Origin: Brevipalpus yothersi
Lineage: Eukaryota > Arthropoda > Arachnida > Trombidiformes > Tenuipalpidae
Direction: 5' to 3'
NCBI GenBank assembly: GCA_003956705.1
Contig: QZCP01000112.1
Span: 312,574-376,573 of the forward strand
DNA length: 64,000 nt
A model generated the notes under the pieces. It was not told the origin of the DNA. It ran no database searches and worked only from the letters and a program-made list of their open reading frames with translations. Below, piece after piece: positions 48,821 through 60,710 of the stretch (the first letter of the stretch is position 1; each line of letters starts with the position of its first letter). The position numbers and the translations under genes were made by a program.

Positions 48821-51542
48821 GTAAGAATCGTTGACTGGTTTGCTGAAATATTTCTTCTTCACTTTCAGTGAACGGAAGCTGGTCAGATTGGTCTCCCTGG
48901 TCCAATTGCAGCGTCAAGTGTGGCCGAGGAGTGCAGAAAAGATATCGAGAATGCAGGTAAATAAAAGCATCTTCCATGCAATCCGATTCCACAAGCCTCA
49001 TCTTTGCTTAGTGGATGAGGATTGCAGCATATATATCTTTCAAGATTTTCCTGTTGATACTGTGTGTTTCCAGCAAGTTGATATTCAGCTTCATTAGTTG
49101 ACTAGCTGGCAAGTGATTCATGTGCTTATTTTTGCCTCCATCGTCGTGGCTATTTGTAACCATTGACAAGATCAGGGCTGTGGAGGTGATGAAAAACTAT
49201 CTCTTCCACAGAGGAACGGAGAAAGTGGAAGGATCGAACAGCTAGCTTGCCTCTCTGACCGAGTCAATCATCGATCTAATGAGAGGTTAGGCTCGTGAAG
49301 ATTGCTCATAATAACTTGCCTTCTTGGCTCAGTCCAGTGGCTTTGCGCTTCGGCCAAAGAGAAAGAAAGAGAAAGAAAGAGAAAGAAAGAGAAAGAAAAA
49401 GAGAGAGAGCTGAAGAGTCTGTAAACAGAACAAATTAACCACAAGAGCAATGGATGATGGATGTAGACTAATTTGCATGGCATAAATGATCTTGCTTCAA
49501 GTGTCTTGGCTAGCTAGCTTGAATAACTTGGAGAGCGAACAAAATCTGACCTGTAATCAGAATGCAGGAAGAATCCAATCAGTGTCATTGTGGAGCAGAG
49601 CCTCTCAATCACCTTTCACCAAACTTTCTTTCGATCGATGATTTTTACGAACCTCAATAAAGATGTTCATGAAATCAGTAAATACAGTTCCCCCTGTGGA
49701 GTCCAGAACTCTATGTAAGAGGTGTCTCTCAGTTGATAGACCTGAAAAGATGGTTGAAGATGATAGAAAAATGATTCTCTTTTCTCCATTCTCGTTCATC
49801 CACTGTTTCTTCTTGCCATTCGAATATTGTTTCCATCATCATTACAGTTATGAATGTCATCCTCATAATGGAATATCATTTGAAATATACAAGTCTGATA
49901 ATGGCCCATCATTATTCGTATATTCAGTTGACTCCAAATCGAATCCATTAAACAGGAATGATTTCTCTGCACCAATCTATCCTCAGATCATGCTTCCAAG
50001 AGCAGCCGATCAACCATGATCTTCCATCCTCTCTCTCTTTCACGTTAAATCTAATTATGATTCTATGCTTTTCCCCTTATCTGGCAGCGCTCCATTGGCA
50101 ATGAATGGACAATCTGACTGTATAGGCGAATCTGTGCAAGTTATGGAATGTAACATTCCATGCGTTCCTATTGATGGTCAATGGTCACAATGGGATTCCT
50201 GGTCCCTATGTTCACACGAATGTCAACAGGTGAGTTGGAAAAGTTTGGAAAATTATATCAATATAGTGACGAATTTTCCTTAACACGATATTGTTTTCTT
50301 CGTTTCAATATCATTTCGTAATTTAGTTCAGACGTCGAAAATGCAACAATCCATCGCCCAAATATGGAGGTAAAGATTGCTCAGGTCTTGATTTGCATCG
50401 AAAAAATTGTACTGGAGGAATGTGCTACAAATCAGGTTGGTTGATTGAATTTCCTTCCTACTCAGTAGTTATTTAGTATCTATAGGAGCAATTCGATATC
50501 ATCATGTGGCTGTTGGGGAATGAAGTTCTCCGGACTAGACTGTGAACTCCTTACATTGACTATCAACTTACTTGAGAGAAGGCAAACATTCACGATTTTC
50601 TTTTTTCCTCCAAGGCTTAGGTCCTGCTCGTGGATTGCACCAGGAAACCCAAGAATTGGGCAATTCAAGACCAAGCACCTCTCAAGTGAACGAACATTCG
50701 GAGATCTATATACTGTGTGGCTCGATAGTGGTATCCACGGCACTATTTTGCCTTGCTGTGTTTCTTTTTCTGGCCATGAGACAGAGACGCTTCAAAAATC
50801 AAACAGGATACGTTGATGAGCGAGATGAGGACGATGGTAATCATGTTTATTTTGTTAGATATAAGAAGACAAAACTGCAGATTTTGAAAATAGCAATGAG
50901 CAAATGGATCAATTACATCCGTTTCTCATAAGTAAAAATTTAAGTGATAGTATTGAGATGTTAATTGTTGTTTAAGATCTTCATTAACATAATCACAATT
51001 ATAAACATCTTTCAGGTCATGCGATGCTTTTGCTGATGCAGAAGAATCAACAATCGGCTGATATTGTGCTTGATGGAGGGAACAGAGCTCCTGTGAACGC
51101 AGTCAATTCTGGAGAGAAAATGTATCTCATTAGTAGACTCAATAATTATTACAGCAATGTTCTCGACCACGTAGTGGTTAGTAATGGTAGCCAATTGACG
51201 ACTGGAGTGAGAGTTGTCAATGTTGAATCACAGTTAAATACTCCCACCATCAATTCGCTTGTGAAGCCAGTCCATATCACAGCATCTAAGCCGGTAACAA
51301 CGAGCTCAGCCAATTCGGCAACAACCAATTCTAATGCTAGTGCAACCAGTGACGATGATTACAGAGAACCCGATTATGCTGAACCAATGGTACCCGATTT
51401 TCCTGTAACTTTTACGCCTGAACGAAGAGCACCTCCGTTACCCTCAAGCGGCCCGCCGTCCAATCATCACTATGATGAGCATAATGAGCCTCCTATTGAA
51501 TACTCATGCAAAAAAAATTACCGTCCTCGTGATCAGCTTTGA
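33126..51542 (+). CDS. unc-5: UNC5-type netrin receptor ectodomain and TM, without ZU5/death domain
   Basis: Type I membrane receptor of the UNC5 family, which mediates axon repulsion from netrin. Ten coding exons with matching phases: 33126-33219, 37827-37952, 38653-38720, 39190-39373, 47993-48433, 48869-48956, 50088-50229, 50327-50435, 50615-50836 and 51016-51542, for 666 residues. Order: signal peptide (MLLSVSLCSCLLILICLHGA), Ig1 (PWFEEEPTDLFLVKHKPSSL, with QCWCKAY), Ig2 from about 158 (YIRLNFINEPSP, GDQVHLLC, NYSCAAANVA), TSP1 repeat 1 (GSWSDWSPWSNCSVKCGRGV), TSP1 repeat 2 (GQWSQWDSWSLCSHECQQ, RRRKC), and a transmembrane helix near 448-472. The cytoplasmic tail is only 194 residues, rich in Ser, Thr, Asn and Pro, with YREPDYAEP and PPLPSSGPP. 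The ZU5, UPA and death domains of typical UNC5 are absent before the stop. Ig2 carries a charged insert of about 50 residues. Confidence 0.92.
33658..33722. repeat. (GA)n microsatellite
   Basis: Perfect GA array of about 65 nt in UNC5 intron 1; it reads GA in the sense strand, against the local trend. Confidence 0.97.
37024..37088. repeat. (CT)n microsatellite
   Basis: Perfect CT array of about 65 nt in UNC5 intron 1. A second, 23-nt CT run lies at about 37590-37612, some 215 nt upstream of exon 2. Confidence 0.97.
38480..38523. repeat. (CT)n microsatellite
   Basis: CT array of about 44 nt, ending about 130 nt upstream of UNC5 exon 3. Confidence 0.96.
39489..39544. repeat. (TC)n microsatellite
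   Basis: TC array of about 56 nt, starting about 115 nt downstream of UNC5 exon 4. Confidence 0.96.
41089..41128. repeat. (AG)n microsatellite
   Basis: AG array of about 40 nt with one AAA interruption, in UNC5 intron 4. Confidence 0.94.
42937..43005. repeat. (TC)n microsatellite flanked by purine-rich tract
   Basis: TC array of about 69 nt, followed at once by a GA-rich stretch (about 43008-43055). The two could pair as an imperfect hairpin in the transcript. Confidence 0.95.
44973..45003. repeat. (CTTT)n tetranucleotide repeat
   Basis: About seven CTTT units in UNC5 intron 4. Confidence 0.9.
48753..48817. repeat. (TC)n microsatellite next to UNC5 exon 6
   Basis: Perfect TC array of about 65 nt that ends 51 nt upstream of the exon 6 start (48869). 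It extends the pyrimidine-rich region upstream of that acceptor. Confidence 0.97.
48957..50087 (+). other. Intron 6 of UNC5
   Basis: 1.1 kb between the two halves of the TSP1 region. It has a GAAA-type tract at about 49361-49400 and no coding block that fits. Confidence 0.8.
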
Positions 51543-53044
51543 TTCAGTTCTAGAAAGCTGAAAAATTGTTGGCTCTCTCGTTACAAATTTTCTGTGATAT
51601 TTAATTCTACAATTTTGTTCAATCAAGAGAAAGAGAGAAACATTCAAAATTCGAATGAAATTTTTCCTATGGGTTAGTAATTATCCTTATTTGCTATTAA
51701 TGTTCTGATTAACTGATGCTTTTTTTAAATTTTATTCGCACAGATGTGGATTGCAAAATTTGGGATGATCATCAAGAGTAAAAAATACCCATAGACGCCT
51801 CAAGTACAAATTGTCTAATCAATTTTGGGATTTGTGGAACTTTTCTAGTCTAACCGGCCGATGAACTCAAGTTACTCAAAATCTTTTGATCAGTTTTATC
51901 TCGATAAGGATTGAAGAAGAAGTTATTAAGTGACTAGGACTTAATTGGCTGGATTTTTTGAATCAATCAAGAAGAATCTATCTCCACATCGTCAAACTTA
52001 GGCAATTGTCATGGTGATCATGATGAATCAATTTCGAGATCAATTGAAATTATCATCGCTAAAATACCGTTATGTTGCTTTGATCATGAAAATGAACAAA
52101 AATCTTACTTGTTAGTTATTTTGCTAGCAAGGAGATTCGAGATGACAGTGGCTTAATTTTATGTGTCCTTGATCATCCAATCAAATCTTCATTCACTCTA
52201 AGATATGTACTATCAGCTTTGTGGTGAGGCTGACACAATCTATGCAGGTTGACCTTGCGGTCAGAATGTCATTTCACAAAGATGAACCATCAAATTCTCA
52301 CATGATTTATACATCTCTGTTTCTCTGCTGATTTGAATTATTGTAATTATGATTACCCATAAAATTCATTGTATATTAGAAGGATTTAAATATATGAGCA
52401 AAAATACAATTTGTTTGCACTTGAACAAACCCAGCTTGATTAATTTTGGTTAATAAGATTAGCTCAGTTGATCGAATTTTTGAAAGTTTATTCGATGAAA
52501 ATTTTCAAGAACTTCACCCAGCAATCATCTTTAAAATGCTTTTCTTAAGATGTTGGACAAAATATTCTATGAGCTGTATTCAAAAGCACTCATATTTAAT
52601 ACTTTGTGATACACTATGCAGTACGTAGTGTTTACTCATCATCTAGGATGATCCAAATAGTTAATTATATATCTATGACCAATCTTATGAATTGTTTGAG
52701 AAGTCTTTATTTTTTCCAAACTTAGTGATTAGTGATTAGTGATGGAGGACAATGAAAAGCTTTTCTCGCTTCTAATCAGTGGGAAAAATCAACAATTTTA
52801 TCACAATTTTACCAACAGTTAAAATCTGAGATGTCCCATTTGTGAAATTTTCAAGTCCAATACCTTCGAAGAAATTATCAGACTAGATTTTTCTTTTCGA
52901 AGGAATGGAATAATTTTACTAGCCCAAGATTGTGTCTTTCATCAGCGGGAAGAATTCACTTGATAGTTTGTTTCTTTAATTTTTGGGAAAAAATTTCATC
53001 AGGGAGGGTGCATTACAAAATCATTTATCCCTTATGAAAGAGAA
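51543..53044. other. Convergent 3' flanks of UNC5 and LSM5
   Basis: 1.5 kb of AT-rich sequence between two facing stop codons. I searched it for ZU5, UPA and death-domain coding blocks and saw none. I see no canonical AATAAA on the plus strand near the UNC5 stop. Confidence 0.6.
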
Positions 53045-53478
53045 TCAATGAGAATCTGGCCCTTCTCCACCAGGTACCATCATTGTGATATTATTTCCAT
53101 TGAGTAAAATTTGTTCCAACTTGTTGACCCTTCGTCCTTCATTGGTATTTTCAAACTCGGTGACGTCCTCCAAAACCATATCTAAACAGAAGTAAAAAAA
53201 GTGTTTACAAACAAAATATCAAGGTAACTCATCACAAAATGAACCGAATAAATGTAATAAATACTCACTAACGAAATCATCGAAACCCAGCAGAGTTCCA
53301 ACTATTTCACGATCATTCTTCATGATGATATGAATCTTCGATCCAATGCATTTGTCAATCAACTCTAATGAAAAAAACCGATTAAAATCAAAATCTTGTC
53401 AACCGTCGAGCATCAATATGAAGGTAACTTACCGAGAGGCAATAGTTGAGTAATGGCCATCTTTGGGTTGGCAGCCAT
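53045..53478 (-). CDS. LSM5: LSM5, U6 snRNA-associated Sm-like protein
   Basis: Subunit of the LSM2-8 ring that binds the 3' end of U6 snRNA and of the LSM1-7 ring in mRNA decay. Three short exons on the minus strand: 53478-53433, 53364-53269 and 53181-53045, with phases 1 and 1 matching, for 92 residues against 91 in human. The N-terminus MAANPKMAITQLLPLELIDK, Sm1 motif IHIIMKNDREIVGTLLGFDD and NMVLEDVTEFE are nearly identical to the family. The Sm2 block is KLEQILLNGNNITMMVPGGE. The introns are 68 and 87 nt. No single frame is long enough to stand out, so the gene appears only after splicing by hand. It is divergent from TCF. Confidence 0.97.
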
Positions 53479-54079
53479 GATGTGTGAGATCAAAGTCCAC
53501 AAGTGGAGGAGGAGAACAATCAAATGAAAGTATACCTCAACGATAATTTAGATATTGAAACAATTTAAATGGCCAGTAGTTAGTGTCACAAACACAAATT
53601 TTATTGAACCGGAAAAACAGTGGAACACAGACAATGACAAAAAATTTCTCCTCAGAAAAACCTGGAAACACAGCGAATACACTGTATTCAATACAGAGCA
53701 CAGAAAACGAGAGAGCTTGGCGAACATGTGGGGTCAAGATGGCACCACCGATGCGTGCCAGGAAGTTTTGAGTTGGGAAGTTATGTGTGTCGGGAGCTAG
53801 TTTGGGGGGGAAAAGAAAAGTGAGAGAAAAAGAGAGAGAGAACGAAGACGCTTCGGCAATCATCTTGAAGAAATAAGTTTGCCCAGTTTGCTAAGAGCTT
53901 TTAGTGAGAGCTTCGCTCTGGACATTTTTTCTACACACATAAAATTTTTTCGTATCTCTCGCTTGTTGATTTTTTCATCTTCACTGTCCTCGTGTGTTTG
54001 TGTCTGTGTGTGTCTGTGTCCACCATCACGGTGTCCTATTGGTTTGTTTGAGATATATTTTCGACTGGCCACCTTCGCC
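53479..54079. promoter_or_regulatory. Divergent promoter region of LSM5 and TCF
   Basis: 600 nt between two divergent start codons, containing both 5' UTRs. A (TG)n-like tract lies at about 53993-54019 on the TCF side. I cannot place a core promoter element with confidence. Confidence 0.55.
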
Positions 54080-55189
54080 ATGTCTTTTCCACCGGGATTA
54101 CCCACAAACGACGAAATGAGGGTGTTTAAAGACGAAGGGGAAGAGGATCGATCACTCTCGGAAGTCCTAATATCGAACCTATGTTCATCTGCTACAATGC
54201 CATTGTTCAATTCTCCCTGGTCACCGGGTCACCATTTTCCATGGTAAGTGATTTTTTTCGTCTAATTTTTTGTTTCTTAATGTGTACAATCAATTTTATT
54301 TCAACACTCGCTCCTATTCACATCTCCCTAATCTTACCCAAGATTTATCTTGTTACCATAAGAGCCATTCTCTTTGCTTTTATTTGTTTTTAATGTGTGT
54401 GACAATCTTATCTACAGGAGCCTTCCATTTACTTTTTCACCTCAATTGCCTCCATCGTCCATGAGATTCATCAATCAAAATCTTACCGGACATCCTCATC
54501 CTCATCGCCAATCCTCTCATTATTATCCACTATGGACATTTCCACCTTCACCTACCAGTGTTGGACTTCAGACTTGGCCATATTCATCATTATCCAGTGT
54601 TAATCATCATCCGCATTCTTCTCATCATCATCTTCATCCTCATCATCCCCAGAGAGTTTCATCTTTTTCTCCAAGAGGAGCAAGCAGCGTCAGTTCAATT
54701 CATCAGCGATCACCACCCACCTCTCCTCGTTCTTCTGAAGTGAATATGGAAAAAATTGATGTTGACACGGATCGTATGTCCGATAATCATGTGAAAAAAC
54801 CGCTCAATGCCTTTATGCTATTCATGAAAGAAAACAGAGCCGGAGTAGTTGCTGAGTGCACCTTGAAGGAATCTGCCCAAATAAATCAAATTCTTGGCAA
54901 AAAATGGCATGATTTGCCCAAAGAGGAACAGGCTCGTTATTACGCCAAAGCACAGGAAGAAAGACAGCTTCACTTACAGAAATATCCAAATTGGTCGGCC
55001 AAAGACAATTATCTTAAAATAGGTAAAAAGAAAAAGAAAAACGAAAAGATAGAAGGGGAAGAAAAAAGTGCACATAAGAAGTGTCGAGCCCGTTATGGGC
55101 TTGAACATCAAGTCAAATGGTGCAATCCGTGCCGGCGGAAGAAAAAATGTATCAGATTTTTAGACAACTCAGATCCGCAATGTGAATGA
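54080..55189 (+). CDS. pan: TCF/LEF (pangolin) HMG-box transcription factor with C-clamp
   Basis: Nuclear effector of canonical Wnt signalling that binds DNA and recruits beta-catenin. Two coding exons, 54080-54243 and 54418-55189, with phases matching, for 311 residues. N-terminus: NDEMRVFKDEGEED then LSEVLI, the beta-catenin-binding motif. Middle: a His/Ser/Pro-rich linker. HMG box at about 180-253: VKKPLNAFMLFMKENRAGVV, then AECTLKESAQINQILGKKWH and YPNWSAKDNY. A Lys-rich basic tail (KKKKKNEK) follows. The C-clamp, with cysteines at about 277, 290, 293 and 299 (CRARYGL...WCNPCRRKKKCIRF), recognises a helper DNA site in invertebrate TCFs. The protein is much shorter than vertebrate TCF7L proteins, and the HMG box and C-clamp share one exon; in many animals they are on separate exons. 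A further 3' exon is not needed because the frame stops 12 residues after the clamp. Confidence 0.95.
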
Positions 55190-56510
55190 ATTTTTACTAA
55201 CTTATAACGATCTCGACTTGATTTTTGTTGAATTAACAAATTCCAATCTATAAATCTCGTCAACTTATTGAAAGAAGGGAGAGAGAGAAGGAGAGACGAA
55301 AGTGAGAATTCTCTACTTGTTTCCCTCTCATAGTCTTCTTTCTTTGCTCTTTTTCTCATCTCTTTTTCTCATCTCTCTCTCTCTCTTTCTCTTTCTCTCT
55401 CGCTCATCTCTCTTCACCTCCTCTCTCTTGCTCATTTTCTTATTTGCCCCTACTTTGTTTTGATGGAGCGTTACTTTGGCTAGTTTTGCTTTCAACGGGC
55501 GCTTCCCTCTCACTCTGAGCGTAGTTCTAAGAAGTAAGAACTGTAAGAACTGTAAGAACTAGGCTTGTTCTCCTAGTTTAGTTCTCCGATCTTTTACTTC
55601 GGCCTAGTCAAGTGGCGCTGAAAGACTTGCACTGAAAGTGATTCGCTAAGCAGGCCCACAGTTGAAGTCGTCCCGAGGCGGCCATCTTGGCTGGCCATAT
55701 TTAATCATCATCTGACCTGACTAAGTGTGGCCTTAGTTGAGCTGATAGTGACCTTTTTTATACTTAAAACTTTGCAAGGCTCTCACACAGCGTCCAATAG
55801 CCCTGAACCAGTTGATTCTGTTGATTCTGTTGGCCACTCACTGAAAGATCCTTGGCCCTAGTCTAAGCTGAACTTCCTTGAGCACGAACATATTAGTGCT
55901 GGCCATGAGCTGGGGTTGAAAAGATACATTGAGTTGAGGCAGCCTTTGAATTCACTCGTTTCACTCATATCAACAGTCTTTCAATGGACGGACCTCTGAA
56001 TGGCTGATTGTCCACCAAAACAGTGGCCCCAGTGAATAGATTGCTAGCTGATTCATGAACAAGTATGAAAAGTCAATCGTTGAGACTCAACGCTGATTGT
56101 GTGCTTGAAGTCTCGCTATTTTCTTGTGGCGAGATGAGTATTTTTCCGAGGTTTGAGGCTTTGATGGTTCTGCTGAGGTTGGCAATCATTTCCGCCGGTC
56201 AGATGAGCTTGCTTTGAAAACGGGCCATGATTAGAGATGATGAGAGAAGATTACCTACTGATTTTCTTCACTGATTTCTTCAGTGATCTATTTCGATTGG
56301 TCATTTGTTGTTGGTCTAAAAAGCTCGCAATCATGGCCCTCCAATTTGCCCGAAGAGCAATGAAAAATGGCTAGTTTGGCAGAAAAGTGAACAGAGCAAC
56401 TCTCTCACTCCCAGTTACTTGTTGCTCTTCTGTCAATACCATTTCACGGCATCTGAGCCTGGAATGGCCGGAAAGTGCCATTATTCCGATTCAAGTTCAC
56501 AGCTCGTTCG

Positions 56511-56569
56511 CACACACATACACACACATACACACACATACACTCATACATACATATACGCACACACAA
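56511..56569. repeat. CACACACATA decamer repeat and (CA)n
   Basis: Three perfect copies of a 10-nt unit, CACACACATA, followed by degenerate CA and TACA repeats. Confidence 0.9.
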
Positions 56570-56725
56570 GCAATCGCAAATGTGCATCGCATGCCTCGTC
56601 AATCTGAGCTTACCTCTCGATCCGAGATTATCACCTGATAACAAGATTGATGATCTCGCTCTCAGATTGTACTTCTTATTTTACGTATTTTACGCTTTCA
56701 TCGATATCAGCATCAACTACTTGTT

Positions 56726-56760
56726 CATCTCCATCTCCATCTCCATCTCCATCTCCATCA
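56726..56760. repeat. (CATCTC)n hexamer repeat
   Basis: Nearly six perfect copies of the hexamer CATCTC. Confidence 0.93.
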
Positions 56761-58862
56761 CGCAGCTCAGGTTTCGCCTGCTTGCTGGCGGTCTAACAGC
56801 GTTCCAAGTTTTGCTGTAAGTGCTCAATACCTCTGGCTGAGCCATCCACCGGTCCACCGAGACATGCGAATTACTGGAGCATCCTTTGGGAGCCAAGAGA
56901 GATGCTGCTGATGAGGTATGCAGATTCCATCAAGAATTCAAATAAATGGATGCATATGAATGTGTGATGAGAGGAAACGTTGCCCTTTGCGAGGAAATTT
57001 TTCGCTCATCAATTTAACGAGTGACGCGCAACAAGCGAGAGTCCATCTAGCTGAAGAATCCACCAGCCAGACCTGCCACTGAAGCTGCCGACTCACACAA
57101 GTGATCAACTTCCCTCAACCCATGGAGGTGGCCTGGCCAGCGGTTGTGAACCCACAGATCGTTCGGTCTAGGTGATGAGAGGTATCGGCCGACGAATAGT
57201 TTTAGTCGGCCTTTCCGGGACCCGCGAGCAACTCACCTCGGGGCTGGCCAATGTTTGATTTGTCGAGCCTTGTTTGGCCTCACTTGCTATTTGTGATCAC
57301 GAGCCATTCGCGAGCCTGATAAGTGAGGACCACTTCTCAGGTTAGACTGTCCAAGGGCTCAAAGTCGAGCGACAGAATTTGGCAACTGAGAGCGAGAGAG
57401 AGAGAGTAGAGAAAGAAGAGAGGGGAAAATAGAAAGAAAGAGAGAGAGAGAGAGCAGAGAGCAGAAAGAAAAAGCAGACTTTGGCCCCAAAAGTCCATTA
57501 AATCTTTCTCACTCGATAGTGCCAGTCACTATCGCCTAAGGAGTTGCCTTATCTGAACGATTTTTGTCAAAAATTGTGCGATTTTCTCAGAAATCGAAAG
57601 TGTTTTGAGTGGAGTTCTCTCTTTCTCTCTTATTGTTTCTGACGGGCCAACATGCTGATGAGTGAAAGCAGTTGGCCCAGGCCGAGATGATGATTGGACT
57701 GTGGCTAGCGGGAATCTCTCGAGGCGTGAGAATGACCGGTTTGATGATGAGGTATCAGAGGTATTAGTGGTCTCTTCAAGAGGCTCAACAAGCATTATCA
57801 TTTTTGATCAGTTGTGAGGTTAGTTAGTTTACACAACTGGTTTCTCATTTGACTTTTGAAGAGAGTATCTTCGTTGGTGGCTGTTTGCTGATGACAGCAG
57901 GGTTCCTCAGATTTTTTATTCATTTTGTTCAAACTAATCTGACAGCGGCGAGCTAGTTCATCAGAACGAGATTGAATAACCGTGGGTGCTAACACAAACT
58001 TTCTACCCAGATTCAGCGTGTGAGAGCTTGTCCTCACTTAGTATCAAACCCTCAGCTCTACTTTTGAAAAATATTCACCGGCCAATCCATAATCTATAGG
58101 AGCTAACATGATAGTATGTTGAAAATTGCCAATGTAATCTCTTTCCCTTTTCCGAAAATTCTCACCAATTTCAGTCAGAACAATTCGGCTCCAGTCTCAA
58201 ATGTGAGAGAAATAGAGAGAGAGAGAGAGAAATAGAGAGAGAGAGAGACGTGATGCATCAAGTGGGTGAAAATCACTTGGAACGCTTCTATAGGATTGCT
58301 CTTTCATCATGCTGACGGCTCATTTAATACAATAATTTTTTCGAGATGCTTGAGCTCCTGTATACATGGTACTATTACAGAGATGGAAAACTCTCAGCTT
58401 GTTGTGTTAAGTGTATGGACTTAAAATTATGGTAATGAACAATTAAACTTGGTGTATAATTTTATGCGTGAACGTGCAAGATAGTGAATGATTTTATAAT
58501 CAGCTTTTCTTGTATTTATTTTTCTATGTCGTTTTATTGCTTGATTTAGATTACAACATTATTGAGGGGAGAAAGTTCAAAATCGAAGCTGAAAAATTGC
58601 ATCATCTTTGATTGTTGGTAGATCCATCTCCGTGGCTCCACCTCAAGCGAACGAAGTGTACCGAATAATCGATCGAAAAGTTGATCGATTTGGTTTCGAG
58701 TTCGGACTCACTCATTGCGCGAGATCAAATAGAGCCATTCTCTGCTCCAACTCCATTCGAATTTCAGGCCTCGAGCGTGAAAAGTGATCGCCAAGAGATC
58801 GATTTAAAAATTTTCTCCACCATAGTCTCGTGTTTCGGGCTCTACAGCCGACTCCACCGTCA

Positions 58863-60320
58863 ATGGTGAGTAACTGTCAACTCGAGAAGGTTCTAATTAG
58901 ATGACTACATGTACCTCCTATAAATACACATTCAGTATGGATTCGTCAACCACGCTCTGGAGCTTCTTGTCGTCCGTAACTTTGGAGTCGAGGTTTGGAA
59001 CCAGATCAAGTAAGTTCTAGTCTCTATTTCTCTCTTTCTCTTTCTTTCTCACTCTATCTGCCTAGTACTGTGGCCCAATTCAAAGTGACAGAGAAGCCAC
59101 GTTCTTGGTGGTCTTCGCATGTTTCCTAGTTTATCCACTTCCGATCCAGAACGGTCGATAGGTGATCATGTTCACTAGTAAAGCTTTTCTTACACAGACG
59201 ATTTTTCGTTGATTGACGCAAGTTGAGTTTGCCTTGCAAGATGCTATCTGAAAAAATTTCGTGATCCCAAGATTTCGAAAACAGATTGTCCTAGCCCTCT
59301 CTTTTTTCTCTCTCTCTCTCTCTCTCTCTCCTCTCGTCCTCATCAACCTGATACGATATCTTGCCTCAACTTTGTTTTGCGCTCGATAAACTCTCAACAG
59401 ATTGATTTATTCTGGTGGGGATGAAATCTTCTCACCTTTCCTGACAAGCATCATTAGTTCATGAGCGATGATGAATAATTTAATGCAATCAGGGAGCTTC
59501 TAGCAGCTCCACAGGCGCGTCTCTCTTTCTCTCTCTCTTTCTCTCTCTATCTTTTTCTCTCTTTTCCGTTCCTGTTCACACTTGAAGCTGTGAGGCTCGG
59601 GTCAGGTTGAGTTTGGCCGAAAAGATGATCACCGTCCCACCAGCTCCAATCGGATAGCCCATCTCAAACGATTTATCTGTCAGATATTCAGCGGCCGGGA
59701 ATCGCTGGCCAAGTGATGGTCGACATGCGTGCCTTCCCAGTCTCTTGATAGCTGTTGCACGATCGTTGAGGAAAGCCTAAGCGAATCGTGAGATCAAAAC
59801 TAAAAAACATCTTATCATGAGAGAATCTCCTTTCTCACTATCTTCTCATGCAAAGGAGAGTTGTTCAAGTAGGCGCAATATATGCGAACCTGGAATTTCG
59901 ATTGGAGAAAATCTTTGAAACAAGCCACATTCACCATCATCTATCAGTGATCAGTTGAAGTTTTCCATCTCTTTCTCTCTTTCTCTCTTTCTCTCTCTCT
60001 CTCTCTTTTTCTCTTCTTCTCTTCTCTCTCCAATCTCGAGTCTGACCAGGACATCCTGAAGTTGAATATGATACCGGAAATCGGCCAAACTCTCGGCCAT
60101 CTTTAGGCCAAAACTAGTAAAAATTGCTCTCTCGCATCCAGAAGGTTCAACTCTTCGTCTTTTGACAGCCTCTCAGTCTTAAATTCCCATCTTCCAAGCC
60201 CAAGATAAACTTTCCTCTTCCTCCAACATTGGCCCATACACAGTAATCGCGCAACTCTCGGCCTCCGTTCTGTCTGTGAGTGTTTCCAGTTGAAACTTTT
60301 TCCAACTTCGATTTTCTCAG

Positions 60321-60383
<63 letters not shown>

Positions 60384-60671
60384 TTCTCTCTCTTACTTCT
60401 CCTCTTCCTTCGATTACTTCACACAGACATACTTTCAACATTGTTGTGAGAAGCTGTGTGGAGATGATCAAATTTATAGGGCCAAGAGATTGGAAAGCAA
60501 TGAAAGTGAAATCTGTATTCAAATCAAAATTTGGGCAACTTCACACAGTCTTTGAGGTGATGTTGAGTAACACCTTTAACTAGCCTTGCACACCCTGATA
60601 GAGGGGGAGAGGGTTGAGGTCCATAAGCAAGTATATAAACTCTCTCTTTCTATCTATCCTTCTCTCTCAAC

Positions 60672-60710
<39 letters not shown>

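Larger units (their letters stand above)
55190..58862. other. Intergenic between TCF and guanylate cyclase beta-1
   Basis: 3.7 kb with no recognised gene. It holds simple repeats (listed separately), GA tracts at about 57390-57465 and 58206-58248, and from about 58600 the presumed 5' UTR and promoter of GUCY1B1. The region around 55600-57300 is locally more GC-rich than the flanks. Confidence 0.55.

Noticed and set aside
51743..51800. Candidate downstream UNC5 exon after a CACAG acceptor
   Set aside because: Only about a dozen codons to a stop and no ZU5 or death-domain similarity.
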